Source of the DNA: Thecamonas trahens ATCC 50062
Lineage: Eukaryota; Apusozoa; Apusomonadida; Apusomonadidae
Direction: 5' to 3'
NCBI RefSeq assembly: GCF_000142905.1
Contig: NW_013657666.1
Location: forward strand, 194,992-258,991
Length of the DNA stretch: 64,000 bases
A model generated the notes under the pieces. It saw only the letters and a list, made by a program, of their open reading frames with translations. It did no database searches and had not been told where the DNA came from. Position numbers and translations under genes: made by a program. Shown in pieces: positions 48,156-63,270 of the stretch (its first letter is position 1; each line of letters opens with the position of its first letter).

Positions 48156-48182
48156 AAGCCAAGCCAAGCCAAGCCAAGCCAA
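48156..48182 (+). repeat. (AAGCC)n pentamer microsatellite
   Basis: Five perfect AAGCC units plus a partial one, ending four bases before the ATG at 48186, so it lies in the 5' leader of the orphan gene. Confidence 0.9.
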
Positions 48183-48185
48183 CTC

Positions 48186-49118
48186 ATGAGCGAGGCCGAG
48201 GAGCTGGCCATGGACGCCGTGTCGCAGGTCATCTGCGACGCCCTCTCCACGGCAGAACACGTCGCCCTCGCCGCCGCCATGCGCGCCGGTACCGCTCCTG
48301 TCCTCGCCGCCCTCGCCGCCTTTTCCTCCTCTCGCGATGCGGATGCCCTTGTTGCCGACCTGCGTGTTGCGTTGGCTCACCCGCAAGAGTGCTCGGACAA
48401 GGCCGCCGCTGCCCTTCCCGCCGTGGGCGAGGCCGATGGCGCAGAGAGTGTGGAGAACGCTGCGCCCGATGCCGCCGCACTCCGACTGCTCGTCCCGGCC
48501 ATCCGTGGCCACACGGCGGAAGCTGCAGCCGCAGCTGCGGGCTGTGATGACGGTGAGGTCACGCCATGGGTCACCATTGGCCTCGTTGTCAGTGCTGCTT
48601 CGGATGTTCACGTTCTGGCCCATGTGGCTGCCGTGCTTGCCGGCGTCCGCCTCGCGGGGCATCCGGTCGGCTCGCCGTTCCGGGTCGTGGTGGTGGCCGC
48701 AGCGGATAAGCCGGTCGTCCGCACTCTTACAGGGCTCACCATCCTGGCGGATGCAGTGCTGACCGACGTACCGCCGCTCGACGCCATCATTGTTGTCCCA
48801 GTCTGGGCCAGCGACGGTCGTGGCATGCTTCAATCTGCGGCAGAGAGCGTGGAGGCCCTTGGCCCAGCCGCTTGCGAGTGGCTCGCTGCTCGTGCACAGG
48901 TCGTCCAGTTCACGATCGGCCTCCATCGCGCTCTGGGATTGGGCCCTTCTGCTGAGCCTGCGGTGTTTGCCCAGTTTGTGGTCCGCGGCGGCTCGCCCGA
49001 GCCGTCGATGCCGCTTGCTCAGGCTCTTGGCAGGCTCGCTGCCCACTGGCTCGGCGGCTCGGGCACGCTGCCGGACGTGAACGCGATTTCGTACACTCCA
49101 CCGGCGAGCTGGACATGA
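48186..49118 (+). CDS. Hypothetical Ala/Val-rich protein
   Basis: 310 residues, not recognised. The N-terminal 110 residues are helical and Ala-rich (ALSTAEHVALAAAMRAGTAPVLAAL). The middle alternates hydrophobic strands and helices (ASDVHVLAHVAAVLAGVRLAG, PFRVVVVAAADKPVVRTLTGL, DAIIVVPVWASDGRGMLQSAAE), suggesting an alpha/beta domain. The C-terminus contains AQVVQFTIGLHRALGLGP and PLAQALGRLAAHWLGG. No signal peptide or clear membrane segment. Codon use is like the neighbours, and the frame is uninterrupted with strong third-position G/C, supporting a real gene. Convergent with the HECT ligase gene, 14 bases between stops. Confidence 0.6.
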   Translation: MSEAEELAMDAVSQVICDALSTAEHVALAAAMRAGTAPVLAALAAFSSSRDADALVADLRVALAHPQECSDKAAAALPAVGEADGAESVENAAPDAAALRLLVPAIRGHTAEAAAAAAGCDDGEVTPWVTIGLVVSAASDVHVLAHVAAVLAGVRLAGHPVGSPFRVVVVAAADKPVVRTLTGLTILADAVLTDVPPLDAIIVVPVWASDGRGMLQSAAESVEALGPAACEWLAARAQVVQFTIGLHRALGLGPSAEPAVFAQFVVRGGSPEPSMPLAQALGRLAAHWLGGSGTLPDVNAISYTPPASWT

Positions 49119-49132
49119 CGTCACTTGGAACT

Positions 49133-52100
49133 TTACTCGCGACCCATGGCGCGACACTCGACCAATGCGTATGCTAGTCGCTCGCGGGCGACCTCGTAGC
49201 TGGACCAAGGCGGGAGGTAGAGCATGAACCAGCAGGTCGATGCTTGTGGCAAGACAGTGTCTGGCTCAGTACCTGGTGGGACCACAAGCCTACGTAGTGT
49301 CAGGTGCTTCTCCGCCATCTCGCACGGCGAGAGCCGCCTCCGGCCCCAGACAAACTGGACAAAAGCGGCGCGGAGGTCTGCGTCAAACGAAGTCAGCGCC
49401 TGCCAGGTGTACTCGACTTCGGGCGAGGTCTCGTCGAGCGGGGCGACAACAAGTGCGGCCTCGCGCAGCTGCTCCAGATCGAGCTCGCGGTGGCCGGAGA
49501 CTGCCAGCTCGAGCTCATCGGGCAGCATGATTCTGAGAACACTCGGCGGGACAATGGCTTCCAGTCCATCGCGCACCGCCGCCTCGGCTGCTGACGTTGC
49601 CGCCAGAAGTGCATTCGCAGCCGCGTCGGCGGCGCTGACATCGTCGCCATGGTTCGCCGCAAGCGACATCGCCACCAGGCTGTCTTGCGCCGCCAGCACC
49701 CCGACGCCGCCGGCCTCGCGCGAGTATGTCAAGGCACGCCACACCCGTAGCGGAAGGTCGAGTTCGAGAAGACCCGGCGATCGCACACAGTAGCCCATGA
49801 GCATGCCGAGCGCGCGCAGCATCTGCTTCTGCGACACACTCGGCTCACCCGAGACAAACACCCAGTCACTGCGGCTCTCGCCCACGTTGAGCGCCTGGTT
49901 CGGCGACGGCTCCAGAACAATGGCCCGGAGGCCTGTGGCAAAAAGCGAAAGAGCCTCACGGAACGGCCCGCCAGCGTCAGCAGCAGGGAGCCCCCGAAAG
50001 GCCACCTTCCACGGCCGCGACTGGGTCCGCAGCTCAGCCGCAGATCGGGCCGTCACGTGCGCCGTGAGCTGCGACGCGACGAGCGCTGCAGCGTCACCGC
50101 CCCCACTCAGCCCGACATCGAGCTCGATGGTCTCGACCGGCGCCGGTGCACCCGTCTTGACCTCGCCCGCCGTCCGCGCCAGCTCTTCGTCGGCAAACAC
50201 ACGCCTCACCTGTGGATGCACCAGGCCACGCAGAGCGGAGACCATGCTCCCAAGCGCGCTCGGTCTGGCGTCTAACGTGCTTAGCGAGAGCGCAGCCGAG
50301 ACGCACCACTGCAGGCCAAAAGTGGCCGCGTCCGGCAAGGTCGCCTCCAGCCCACCCCGCATGCTACCGCGAAGCGCAAGCGTGACTGGTGCGTCCGCCA
50401 TCGCAACAAGTAGCGAGCCACGGGTGGCAACCTTGACCACCGTGGAGCTGGTGAAGGAGACCACAGCCGTCGGTGGCAACCCGCTCAATACCGCGCTCGC
50501 AAACGCCTCGCTAGGGCTGGTTTGCTCATCGTGCTCTAGCACGTACAGCTCGACAGACGCGGCCTCGCCGCCGCGCGGCGGTCCGCAGTACACCACCGAC
50601 ACCTCAGTGACCTCCTCGAGCTCTGGTGGGAGCGTCGCCACCAGCGATGCTGATGGGTCGACGAGTCCGTAGCTCACTGTGGCGCTGGCGCCCAGTCCGG
50701 TTACAGCCAGCGGTACCACGGCCTCAGCAGCTCCGCCAACCTCCCTCTCGCCCTCACCACCGTGGACCAAGGCGCTCACACGCGCCGCCCAATCCGTAAA
50801 CGCGTCCTGTGGCTCTGCTTCGTCGTAGCCGTAAGCCATCAGCGTTTGTAGGGCCAACAGCGGGAACGCGACCTCGTTCGGCGAGCCAGAGCCGACAGCA
50901 GTCGTCCACAGTGCAGCCTCGGTGAAGATGCCAGCCTTTGACGGCTTGCCCATCAGCGGCGGAAGGTGGCCAGTCTGGTCGACATCCCATGGCGAGAGAG
51001 CTATGGCCTCGATCTCGCTGGCCAGCTCCTTCCAGCCCTGCGTGCGTTCGGGGAGGTGGTCACGTCGGCCGCCAGCGCACAAATGGCGCGGCCGGCGAGT
51101 GGCGCCAATCGGTACGCGACCGCCACGCTCGCCCACAGCCATCGCGAGACAGTTGCGGCAAGCTGCGGCTGCCTCGCCAGCTCGAAGCGGGTGGCTGCGC
51201 AGTCGAGCGCACCCAGGAGCAGGTGGAGCGACGGCTGCGAGAGCCACGCGGCGTCGAGCGAGAGCTCGTCGGGGCGCAGTCCAACAGCACACACCGCTGT
51301 CTGAGCCGCGTCGTTCATCCGAAGCCACGGATCCGCATGTGGCACTACAAAGCTCCCCATTGCGCCAGGCGTGCCCTCGAATCGGGCGTATGCCTCACGG
51401 GCTGACCGGCTCGCAAAGACCGCGCCCGCGACCACACCGGCACCGGGCTGATCGCGGAAAGTGATCAGCCAGCCAGCAACTTCGCCGTCGCGATGGGTGC
51501 TGGTGGACGCTAGCGAGGAGAGCGGGGTGCGAAGGACCGGGCTGGCGGACACCGAATGCTTCCAAACGTCCAGTGGAGTGAGCCGGCATGCGGTGCTGCC
51601 AGACTCCAGACTCACACTCACGCGGTGAGACTGGGAAGAGAGGCTCGCGACGAGTGCGTGTGCCACAAGGCGGCCGTTGTGCGCAACAGCGACTACGGTT
51701 GTGTCTGGCTGGTTGGCGATGCCGAGCTCGGTAAGGCTCTCAGCCCGGTGCACTACGCCGACGTGGACCACATCGTCGCAAGTCATCTCGACCACAAATG
51801 TGGGGTCTTGATCTGTCGCTGCCTGTGAGACCGCCCCGACATCGTGAGCGATGCCAATGGTAACCTGGTGGGTGCCATCGAGTACCTCAACGCGGCACGC
51901 ATCACAGTCGGCGCCAAAGCCAATACTTGAAATTGCATTGCCGTGGCTACCGCCCGCAGGCAGCCACAGCGGCTCGCTGGTGGACACATCGGCTCCCGGT
52001 ACTACCGTTGCGCCCGGCAATGATGATCGGCTGGCTCTGGGCGTCCGCACCGACGTGGCGGCGTCGAACCACGCCGCAGCGCGAGTCAGAGCGAGGTTGA

Positions 52101-55100
52101 GCAGAGAGCTGCGCAGGCGCGGCACATGTTCGGCAAGGCGCCCGAGCGCCGCAGTCATCGGTGGCAGCTCTCCGGCCCAAGAGTGCTGGCCCTCGACATC
52201 GGCTACTGCAAGCAGCAAGTCGAGTACAGGTACGACAAGATCATGCGCATCAGTGGTGGCGATAGCGCCTCTGGCGACCGCCGCCGCGAGCTCGTTGAGT
52301 GTCGACACTAGGCCTGTCCGAGCCCGCTGCACTCCGAGCGCAAACCGCAGAACGGCAGCCGCACGCCCAGTGGCATCGAGACTCGCCATGGGTGCGTGGA
52401 GATCAGCAGTCGCATTGGCCGTCACATCGCGCAGCTGGCCATGGCTGTGATTCGAGGAGAGCGCCGCCAGCGAGTCATACTCGCGGCTAGAGAGCTCCGA
52501 AATCGCTTGTTCAGGAACGGCTCGTGGCTCAAGTACGGCCGGGATGGAATGTTGGCCGGTGGCACTCAAGCCCGTGCTGAACGCGAGCAGTTGGGCATGG
52601 TCGGCTTTGGCAACCACAATGAGCGGCATGTCGCCTCCAAGCGCATGGTGGGGCGAAGCGTCGGGAGAGCTGAGGATAAGGCCGAGAGGGCGGTGAGCGG
52701 CGGCGGCAGCTTGGACCGCCAGTTCGGCGATGGTGGCCTCATCGCTCGCTAGCGGGGCGAGCCAGAACGATGGCACACTGCAGTCTGTTGTCGCCGGCTC
52801 CTGGGCCATTGCCGCAACTGGAAGAAGCCAGACAGTCCGCTTGCTGACCAGCGCCTGCTGCAAGGTTGCGGTCGACGGGGAGCTTCCAAGTGACGCTGAC
52901 GGATCGTCGGCAAGGAGTGAGCCTGTGATCTCACACGGCCCTGTAATGAGTGAACCGACGTCCAAGATGACTCCGACGCCGTCGGCATCCACAGACGGGA
53001 GACCGTCAGGGCAGGCGGCGATGGCTGAGAGGAAGAACGTTCGCAGGCCGTCGTCGTCTGATCGCGATGAAGACGACTTGGTCGGAGGTGGGGTGGCAGT
53101 TGCCAGGATTGAAGCTCGTAGAAACGAGAGCACGTCGATCCGGCCCGAGTCTGGCCGACGGCATGCCGCAATGTAGCTCGCAAACAACGGCGACGAGACC
53201 GGAAGGCCAGCAGCCGCAAAGTCGGTGACATCCAGAAGCCCGTCGTTGTCTGTGTCCAGCTCGCGGAACCGGGCCCAACCGCGCTCGAGGTGGTCGCGAG
53301 TGAGTCCGGCGCTTCGGGCGTCAGCCTCGAGGCCAGCAACTTCGTTGGCGACAAAGCGCCGCGAGCCTAGCGAGATCTTGACTGAGAGCCCACCGGGAAG
53401 GTGTCGGGCAGTAGCTAGCTCGTCCAGCGCACCGACTAGCTCGCTGTGGGGCACTTCCCGGAGGAGCGGTGAGGGAAGGGCGGCCAGACGCGCGAGCTGC
53501 TCGATGGCCAGGGGGCTTGCGGCGACATGGCGGGGAACTAGCCAGGTGGTGACGGCGACCAGAGCTGCGACGCCGTCGGGGTCGCCTCCCACGACGAGCG
53601 GCGACAATGCTAACGCAGCGGCAAGCGCTGTCAGCAACTCGTGGTCAAGGCCGTCCAGTTGCGCAGGCCGGTGGGCCGATAGTACCGAGGTGAGCGCGTG
53701 CTGGACGTGGACAACGTCGCCGTCGTCAGTGAGCAGCGCAATCGTGTCGGTTCCCAGACTTGCAGTCGCGACAAAGCCAAGCGAGACGCCGTGGACAGCC
53801 ACTCCGCGTATTTTGGTGGTTAGAGGAGAGCCCGGTGCTAGCAGTGCAGCGTCGCGGGGAGGTGGCGGCATGAGGCCCGTGAACACAGCACTGGCAGATG
53901 CTCCACCGAGTGCGCGCACGGCAGCAGCCGTAAAAGCGGTGCGACTCTCGGGTGGTGCACTGGGCGAGATGCACCATTGAAAGGTCCGCAGCCGCGACGG
54001 GATCATTGGGGCCGACCATCGGGAGTCGTCAAATAGAGCGTCTGCGGCAAAAGAAACGAGGTTGGTGTCATGGAATGCAAGAGATAGCAGCGCGCTGACA
54101 ATGACGTCGGCCTCTTCAGGCGCGACGTCGGTGGCGGCTGAGTCGAGCAACTCTCGGCTGGCCGCTGCCGGTAGAGCATCCAGTACGACACGGCGAGCGA
54201 GGGGGCTCGCAATTGCTATCAGGACCAGGCATGTGGCAGCGGTAAGGCCGCAGACGACATTGTCGACTAGTGTGGTGAGAGCGGGCGCCGACTCGCGGGC
54301 CAGCGCACGCAGCGTCGGCCAGAGCAGCACGTGAGTCAAACGCGGAGCAAGAGCGAGGCCCAGGAGCCAGTGGAGGAGCTCCGGTCCGAGCGGGTCGTGG
54401 CAGACGTCAACTAGATGGGCGACAAGGGAAGCGTCGACGTCACTGAGGCTGGAATCGAGTCGGACAACCAAAGCGTCAATGACAACTGCGGCCACGCAAG
54501 GAAGAGCACGGAGGAGCGGGCGAGCAAGCGAAAGCGGCAGCGAGTCGATTTCGGTAGCCAGCAACGGTGCGAGCTCGCAGCAGAAGTGGGCGTGGTCGGA
54601 GAGGACGGTGGCAGCGGCACGGAGGGTGTCGAGGTCTGCGTCGGACGGATGTGGCCCAAGGCCGGCGACAACGTCAAGGAGGATCGTAGGGGAGACCGGG
54701 AGGTCAGGCGCTTGCCAGTGCTGGGGGACGAGGGTGCAGAGGGTACGCGCGGCGTGACGGGTTGGTCGGTCAGCGTAGTGGATGGCGCGAACGAGATTGG
54801 CGACGCTGCGGGCAAAGGCCAACGAGGGGGAGGTCGGCCGGCCAGCGAGGTGCCAAGAGGCGTGGAGAGCGAGCGTGAGATGAGGTGAAGCAAGGATGAT
54901 GGACGCCTGCGAGGCCGAGGCAAGCAGGGTGCGGAGTTCGGCAGCAAAGCCGTGTGGCAACAGCGGAATGTGGGTGGGGCTGGAGGCGACGCCAGCCCGC
55001 AGCGCCGGGACGGCAAGCATTGGCGCAAAAACAGTGCAGGCGTGCGAGAGAGCCGGCGATACAAGCAGGGCTGAGAGTGCAGTCGCGGTGTGGTTGATGA

Positions 55101-57058
55101 CCGTCAACGCCATGTCAGGAAGAAGCGAGTCGTGCAGGAGAGAGGCAAATTCGAGAACGCGGCCGACGGCATCGAGGTCTGGCGACGTGAGGGCGCGAGG
55201 CAGGACGGCGAGCACAACCGCAGCAAAGGCCGGCGCAATTATACCAGAGCGCGGCAGTGCGGTGATAAGGATGCGGAGGACGGTGGCCGGTGTGAGGCTT
55301 TGAAGAGCCGACGACGTGGCGAGGAGCGCGCGGGCGCAGCCTGCGACCATTGGTGGGAGAGGGGCAACAGATGATGCCGGCCCGACTGCAAGAGCGGCGA
55401 GCACTTTGCCGAGAGCAGCAGCCTGGTCGGCCGGCTCGGGTACGAGCGCGTGCCAGTTGGCGGCATAAAGTGCGGCAACCGGGCCCGGAAAGTGCGGTGC
55501 AAGAGTGACCAGGTGGCCGGCGAGTGCTGCAGTCGTCTCGGGATCGGCTAGCGGGAGCACGTGGTGCCAGACCAGCCAAAGCGGCGCCGGCGAGGGGAAG
55601 GTTGGGCGCAGAGCCGGCTTAGGACGTGAAGAAGGAAGGCGGCCCGGTCCGGTGAGGGTGGTGCGGCTGGAACGTGGGTGAGGAGCGCAGCAAGGCTTGC
55701 GATGGGTGTGTCTGCAGGCGCGGCGTAGTAGCTGGCAAACGGCGACGGGGCGATGGCACTTTCAAAGAGGAAGGCGTCGAGAGCACGGTCATAGAAAAGC
55801 GGTGGTGGGGTGTGTGGTCCGAGTGCGTGGGGACGCCAAGCATGTCGCCGGACGCAGTGTCGAGCGCGAGAAGGTCACGGTGAGGAGGCGGAGTGAGAGC
55901 AAAGGCGAGCGCGGGGCTGGGCGAGTCGAGAAGAGACGAGCCCGGAGGAAGGGCGACGGCGGTGCGCGAGGTGAGAGAAGCAGTGGCGCGATCTGACAAC
56001 GCATCGGCGATGGCAACGGTGTGAAGGACCGAAGAGGTGCCCCGCGCAAAGGTGGCGGTAGTGGCGACGAGGAGCGTTGGGGGAGCTTTCGGATGGACGA
56101 GGGCGGCGATGGTGAGTGCAGCATTGGGGCAAGGGATAAGCTCGGTGAGAAGGTGCGAGAGATGAGGTAGGTGCTCGGCAGGCGCACGAGGGTTAAGAAC
56201 AAAGGCCAGCATGACCTCGGAGCCGCAAGCAACAATGAGTACAGTGTCATCGCACAAGACTGCTATCGACGACGGCGGATGGGCTTCGTCGGGGAGGTCA
56301 AGTTGTTGCGAGGTGAGCGTGACTGAAGATACCTTGCAGAGCGTGAGCAGCTCGCCGGAGGGGAGGAGGACAAAGTTGGCAGACGCGCCCGAGGCGAGCA
56401 GCGCCGACGACGAGGGACCCGGCAGTGTACACGCACCCGGAAGCGGGTAGCGTGGCAGGTAGGAGGTAGCAACAAGCTCACGAGAAGCGGTAGCGGCACC
56501 TGTGCGGACTGCATCTAGTTGGCTGTCTGAGAGCGCGGCCGGTGTGTCGAGGGCGAGCGAGATGGCGCAGAGCAGCGTGTCGGTCGAGGGGGCGGCGCGG
56601 GCCAGCGCGACAGCGGCATCGAGTGCAGCCGGGGACGGGTGGGCAACAACAAGCGACGAGAGAACCGTGACGGCGTGAGCGGCCAGGCCATCGCGGACGA
56701 GGAGAACACCGGGCGGTAGAGCGGAGAGGGCGGCGGTAACAGAGGCGGCGGCTGCAGGCAGATGGTCGGGCGCCGCAGCATGGAGCAGCGGCAGCAGAGC
56801 GGCCAGAATGGCCGAGGCGGCACCGGCCGCCGGATCGCCCTCTGTCTCGCCATCCGCGCTGCCTGTGCCACCAGCACTTGGAGCGTGGGGAAGAGGATGC
56901 AGCAGTGGCGGCAGAGGGGGTGGCGGTGGTCGTAGGGTAAGAGGCCGCGAGTCGGGCGAGTCGTGGGCATGCAGGGTGTGAAGAATCGGCAGCGGTGAGC
57001 CTGTAGCGAGCCAGGGTGCGGCAGCTGCGGCCGCGCCAACCCGTGGAGGTAGGCGCAT
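49133..57058 (-). CDS. Giant HECT-domain E3 ubiquitin ligase (three apparent frame breaks)
   Basis: About 2640 residues on the minus strand, assembled from four open segments. The C-terminal HECT domain includes WKVAFRGLPAADAGGPFREALSLF, QALNVGESRSDWVFVSGEP, LRALGMLMGYCVRSPGLLELDLP and FVQFVWGRRRLSP, with the probable catalytic cysteine in LPQASTCWFMLYLPPW near the end. Upstream is a long Ala/Leu-rich helical region. It also contains one EF-hand-like loop (FRELDTDNDGLLDVTDF, at about 53225-53275) and a beta-rich region near 51900. The N-terminal 400 residues look like a degenerate propeller (FVLLPSGELLTLCKV, CDDTVLIVACGSEVML). The start at 57058 (MRLPPRVG) is favoured over 57112 because a C14 tract, usual in leaders here, lies between them. 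HECT enzymes form a thioester with ubiquitin; the substrate is unknown. Confidence 0.82.
51050..51053 (-). other. Apparent one-base deletion in a C4 run (minus strand), HECT gene
   Basis: Upstream frame reads ...DVTTSPNARRAG and terminates; the downstream frame reads ERTQGWKELASEIEAIALSPW into the HECT region. Five Cs instead of four give DVTTSPERTQGWKELASE in one frame. Confidence 0.65.
55594..55597 (-). other. Apparent one-base deletion in a C4 run (minus strand), HECT gene
   Basis: Upstream frame reads AAFLLHVLSRLCAQPSP and soon stops; the next frame reads APLWLVWHHVLPLADPETT. Five Cs instead of four make the two continuous. Confidence 0.6.
55807..55810 (-). other. Apparent one-base deletion in a C4 run (minus strand), HECT gene
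   Basis: Upstream frame reads ALDTASGDMLGVPTHSDHTP; coding character resumes as PPPLFYDRALDAFLFESAIA in the -1 frame. One extra C at 55807-55810, or in the nearby C4 at about 55828-55831, joins them. Confidence 0.5.
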
Positions 57059-57261
57059 GTGGGAAGGGGGGGGGGGGGGAGGGGAGGTGGGGTGTGCGTG
57101 GTGGTGGGCCAATGGCCGTCACTCGTTCCTTCTCTTCCTTCGCACGGTTTGGCTCCGCCGTGTCGCACAGCTCGCGGCTTGTTCGGCGAGCACAACACCA
57201 GCGTACGTGACGGCTAGAGATTTGGCTGCGGTCACGGCCACACCTCACTCACTAGCTTCTA
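57059..57261. promoter_or_regulatory. Divergent promoter between the HECT ligase and PPCS genes
   Basis: About 200 bases. A 14-base G-run (57066-57079, a C-run for the minus-strand HECT gene) sits just upstream of the favoured HECT start. On the plus strand the PPCS leader shows no C-tract. TTCCTTCTCTTCCTTC-type pyrimidine sequence lies in the middle. Confidence 0.4.
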
Positions 57262-58215
57262 ATGGCGGCGATAGCAGATACCGCGGCGCCGGCAGAGTCG
57301 GCGGTGGCTTACTTTGAGGGAGAGGCGACGGCGCCAGAGTGGCTGGAGAAGGCGGCTGGACAGGTTGAGGCCTTTGTGGCGGCCAGCGATGAGGTCTTGA
57401 CGGTGGTGGTCACCTCGGGCGGAACGATGGTGCCGCTGGAGCGGCGAACGGTGCGGTTTGTGGACAACTTCTCGACAGGCACTCGCGGCTCGCGATCGGC
57501 TGAGGCCTTTTTGGCTGCGGGCTATCGAGTTGTCTTCCTCCATCGTGCCGGCTCGAAGCGGCCGTACCTGTCGCAGATGAGCATGGAGGCTCTGTTTGAT
57601 GCCGATGGCCCAGGCGCGCTGGTTGAGACCGGCGACGGCTCTCTGCTGGTGCCAAACGAGTCGCCAGTGGTGGCGTGTGTCCGAGCCCGCCGCGCCGCCA
57701 AGGCCAGCGGCATGCTGCTGGAGATTCCGTTTGTGACCGTCGAGGACTACCTGTGGCTGCTGCGGCGGGTGGCGCAATGCGTGGAGAGCCTGGGCGCGCG
57801 GGCGATGATGTACCTAGCAGCGGCAGTGTCGGACTACTACGTGCCGACAGCCGCCATGCCTGAACACAAGATCCAGTCGTCAGCCGAGGCGCTGGTGCTG
57901 GAGCTCGAGCCGGTGCCCAAGATGCTCGGTGCGCTGCATGCGGAATGGGCGCCGGCTGCACTGGTGGTCTCGTTCAAGCTGGAGACCGATGCGGCGCTGG
58001 TTGAGGCCAAGGCACGGCGCGCCATCGCCAAGTATGGCGTCAACCTGGTGGTGGCCAACCGGCTCGACAACCGCAACGAGCTCGTCCACGTCGTCCACGC
58101 CGACGCCAGCCGGCCCGTGGTCGACGTCTCCCCAGGTGCGCCTGGCGAACCGATCGAGATTCAGCTGGTGCAGACTCTCAAGGCCGAACACGAGGCGTTT
58201 GTCAGGAACTCGTAG
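57262..58215 (+). CDS. PPCS: Phosphopantothenate-cysteine ligase (coenzyme A synthesis)
   Basis: 317 residues, similar to human PPCS (about 311). It joins 4'-phosphopantothenate and cysteine using a nucleotide triphosphate, the second step of CoA synthesis from pantothenate. Family motifs: VVVTSGGTMVPLERRTVRFVDNFSTGTRGSRSAEAFL (Rossmann-like nucleotide site), GYRVVFLHRAGSKRPY, MMYLAAAVSDYYVP, MPEHKIQSS and VVSFKLETDAALVEAKARRAI. It is the monofunctional eukaryotic type, with no CoaC decarboxylase fused. The ATG at 57262 opens MAAIADTAAP. It lies 228 bases before CDC48 on the same strand. Confidence 0.95.
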   Translation: MAAIADTAAPAESAVAYFEGEATAPEWLEKAAGQVEAFVAASDEVLTVVVTSGGTMVPLERRTVRFVDNFSTGTRGSRSAEAFLAAGYRVVFLHRAGSKRPYLSQMSMEALFDADGPGALVETGDGSLLVPNESPVVACVRARRAAKASGMLLEIPFVTVEDYLWLLRRVAQCVESLGARAMMYLAAAVSDYYVPTAAMPEHKIQSSAEALVLELEPVPKMLGALHAEWAPAALVVSFKLETDAALVEAKARRAIAKYGVNLVVANRLDNRNELVHVVHADASRPVVDVSPGAPGEPIEIQLVQTLKAEHEAFVRNS

Positions 58216-58442
58216 CTGGCTTCGGGGCGAGGAGCTGGATGAGCACTCCATCTCATCGGATGCGAATAAGAGCCAACGGCCGGCTGTGCTAACTGCCGTC
58301 GGCAACTGCTGACATCAGGTAGCCACTAGGCGGTGCCACCTGGAATGCGACTCGGCAGCCAGCGGCTCTGTCACGTCCTCACCTCAATCGCCAGCCACAC
58401 CACCACGTCGTTGTCCACACTTCACTCGGACACCTCCAAAAG

Positions 58443-62987
<4,545 letters not shown>

Positions 62988-63180
62988 TCCGTTGCAGTAA
63001 CACGCATACACACCACCTCGGCGCACCCGCACACCCGTCCTACACCCTCTCATTTTCTTACATACATGGTACATCCTCTTTTTATCGTACTTTCGCACAT
63101 GCCTCTTCCGTGCACGGCTGAACCCCCCGCATTTCGCCGCCAACCTCCTGCGGCTCCAAAACCAAAGTGGGTCAGTGCAG

Positions 63181-63238
63181 GTCGGTGAACCCCGGCACAC
63201 GACCACCAGGTCGGTGAACCCCGGCACACGACCACCAC
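63181..63238 (+). repeat. 29-base tandem direct repeat (two copies)
   Basis: Two adjacent copies of a unit beginning GTCGGTGAACCCCGGCACAC, identical except for the last base, in the spacer between CDC48 and the ABC-transporter gene, 33 bases before its ATG. Confidence 0.95.
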
Positions 63239-63270
63239 GCGACTCGCTCTGCTGCTGCCACTCCACTGGC

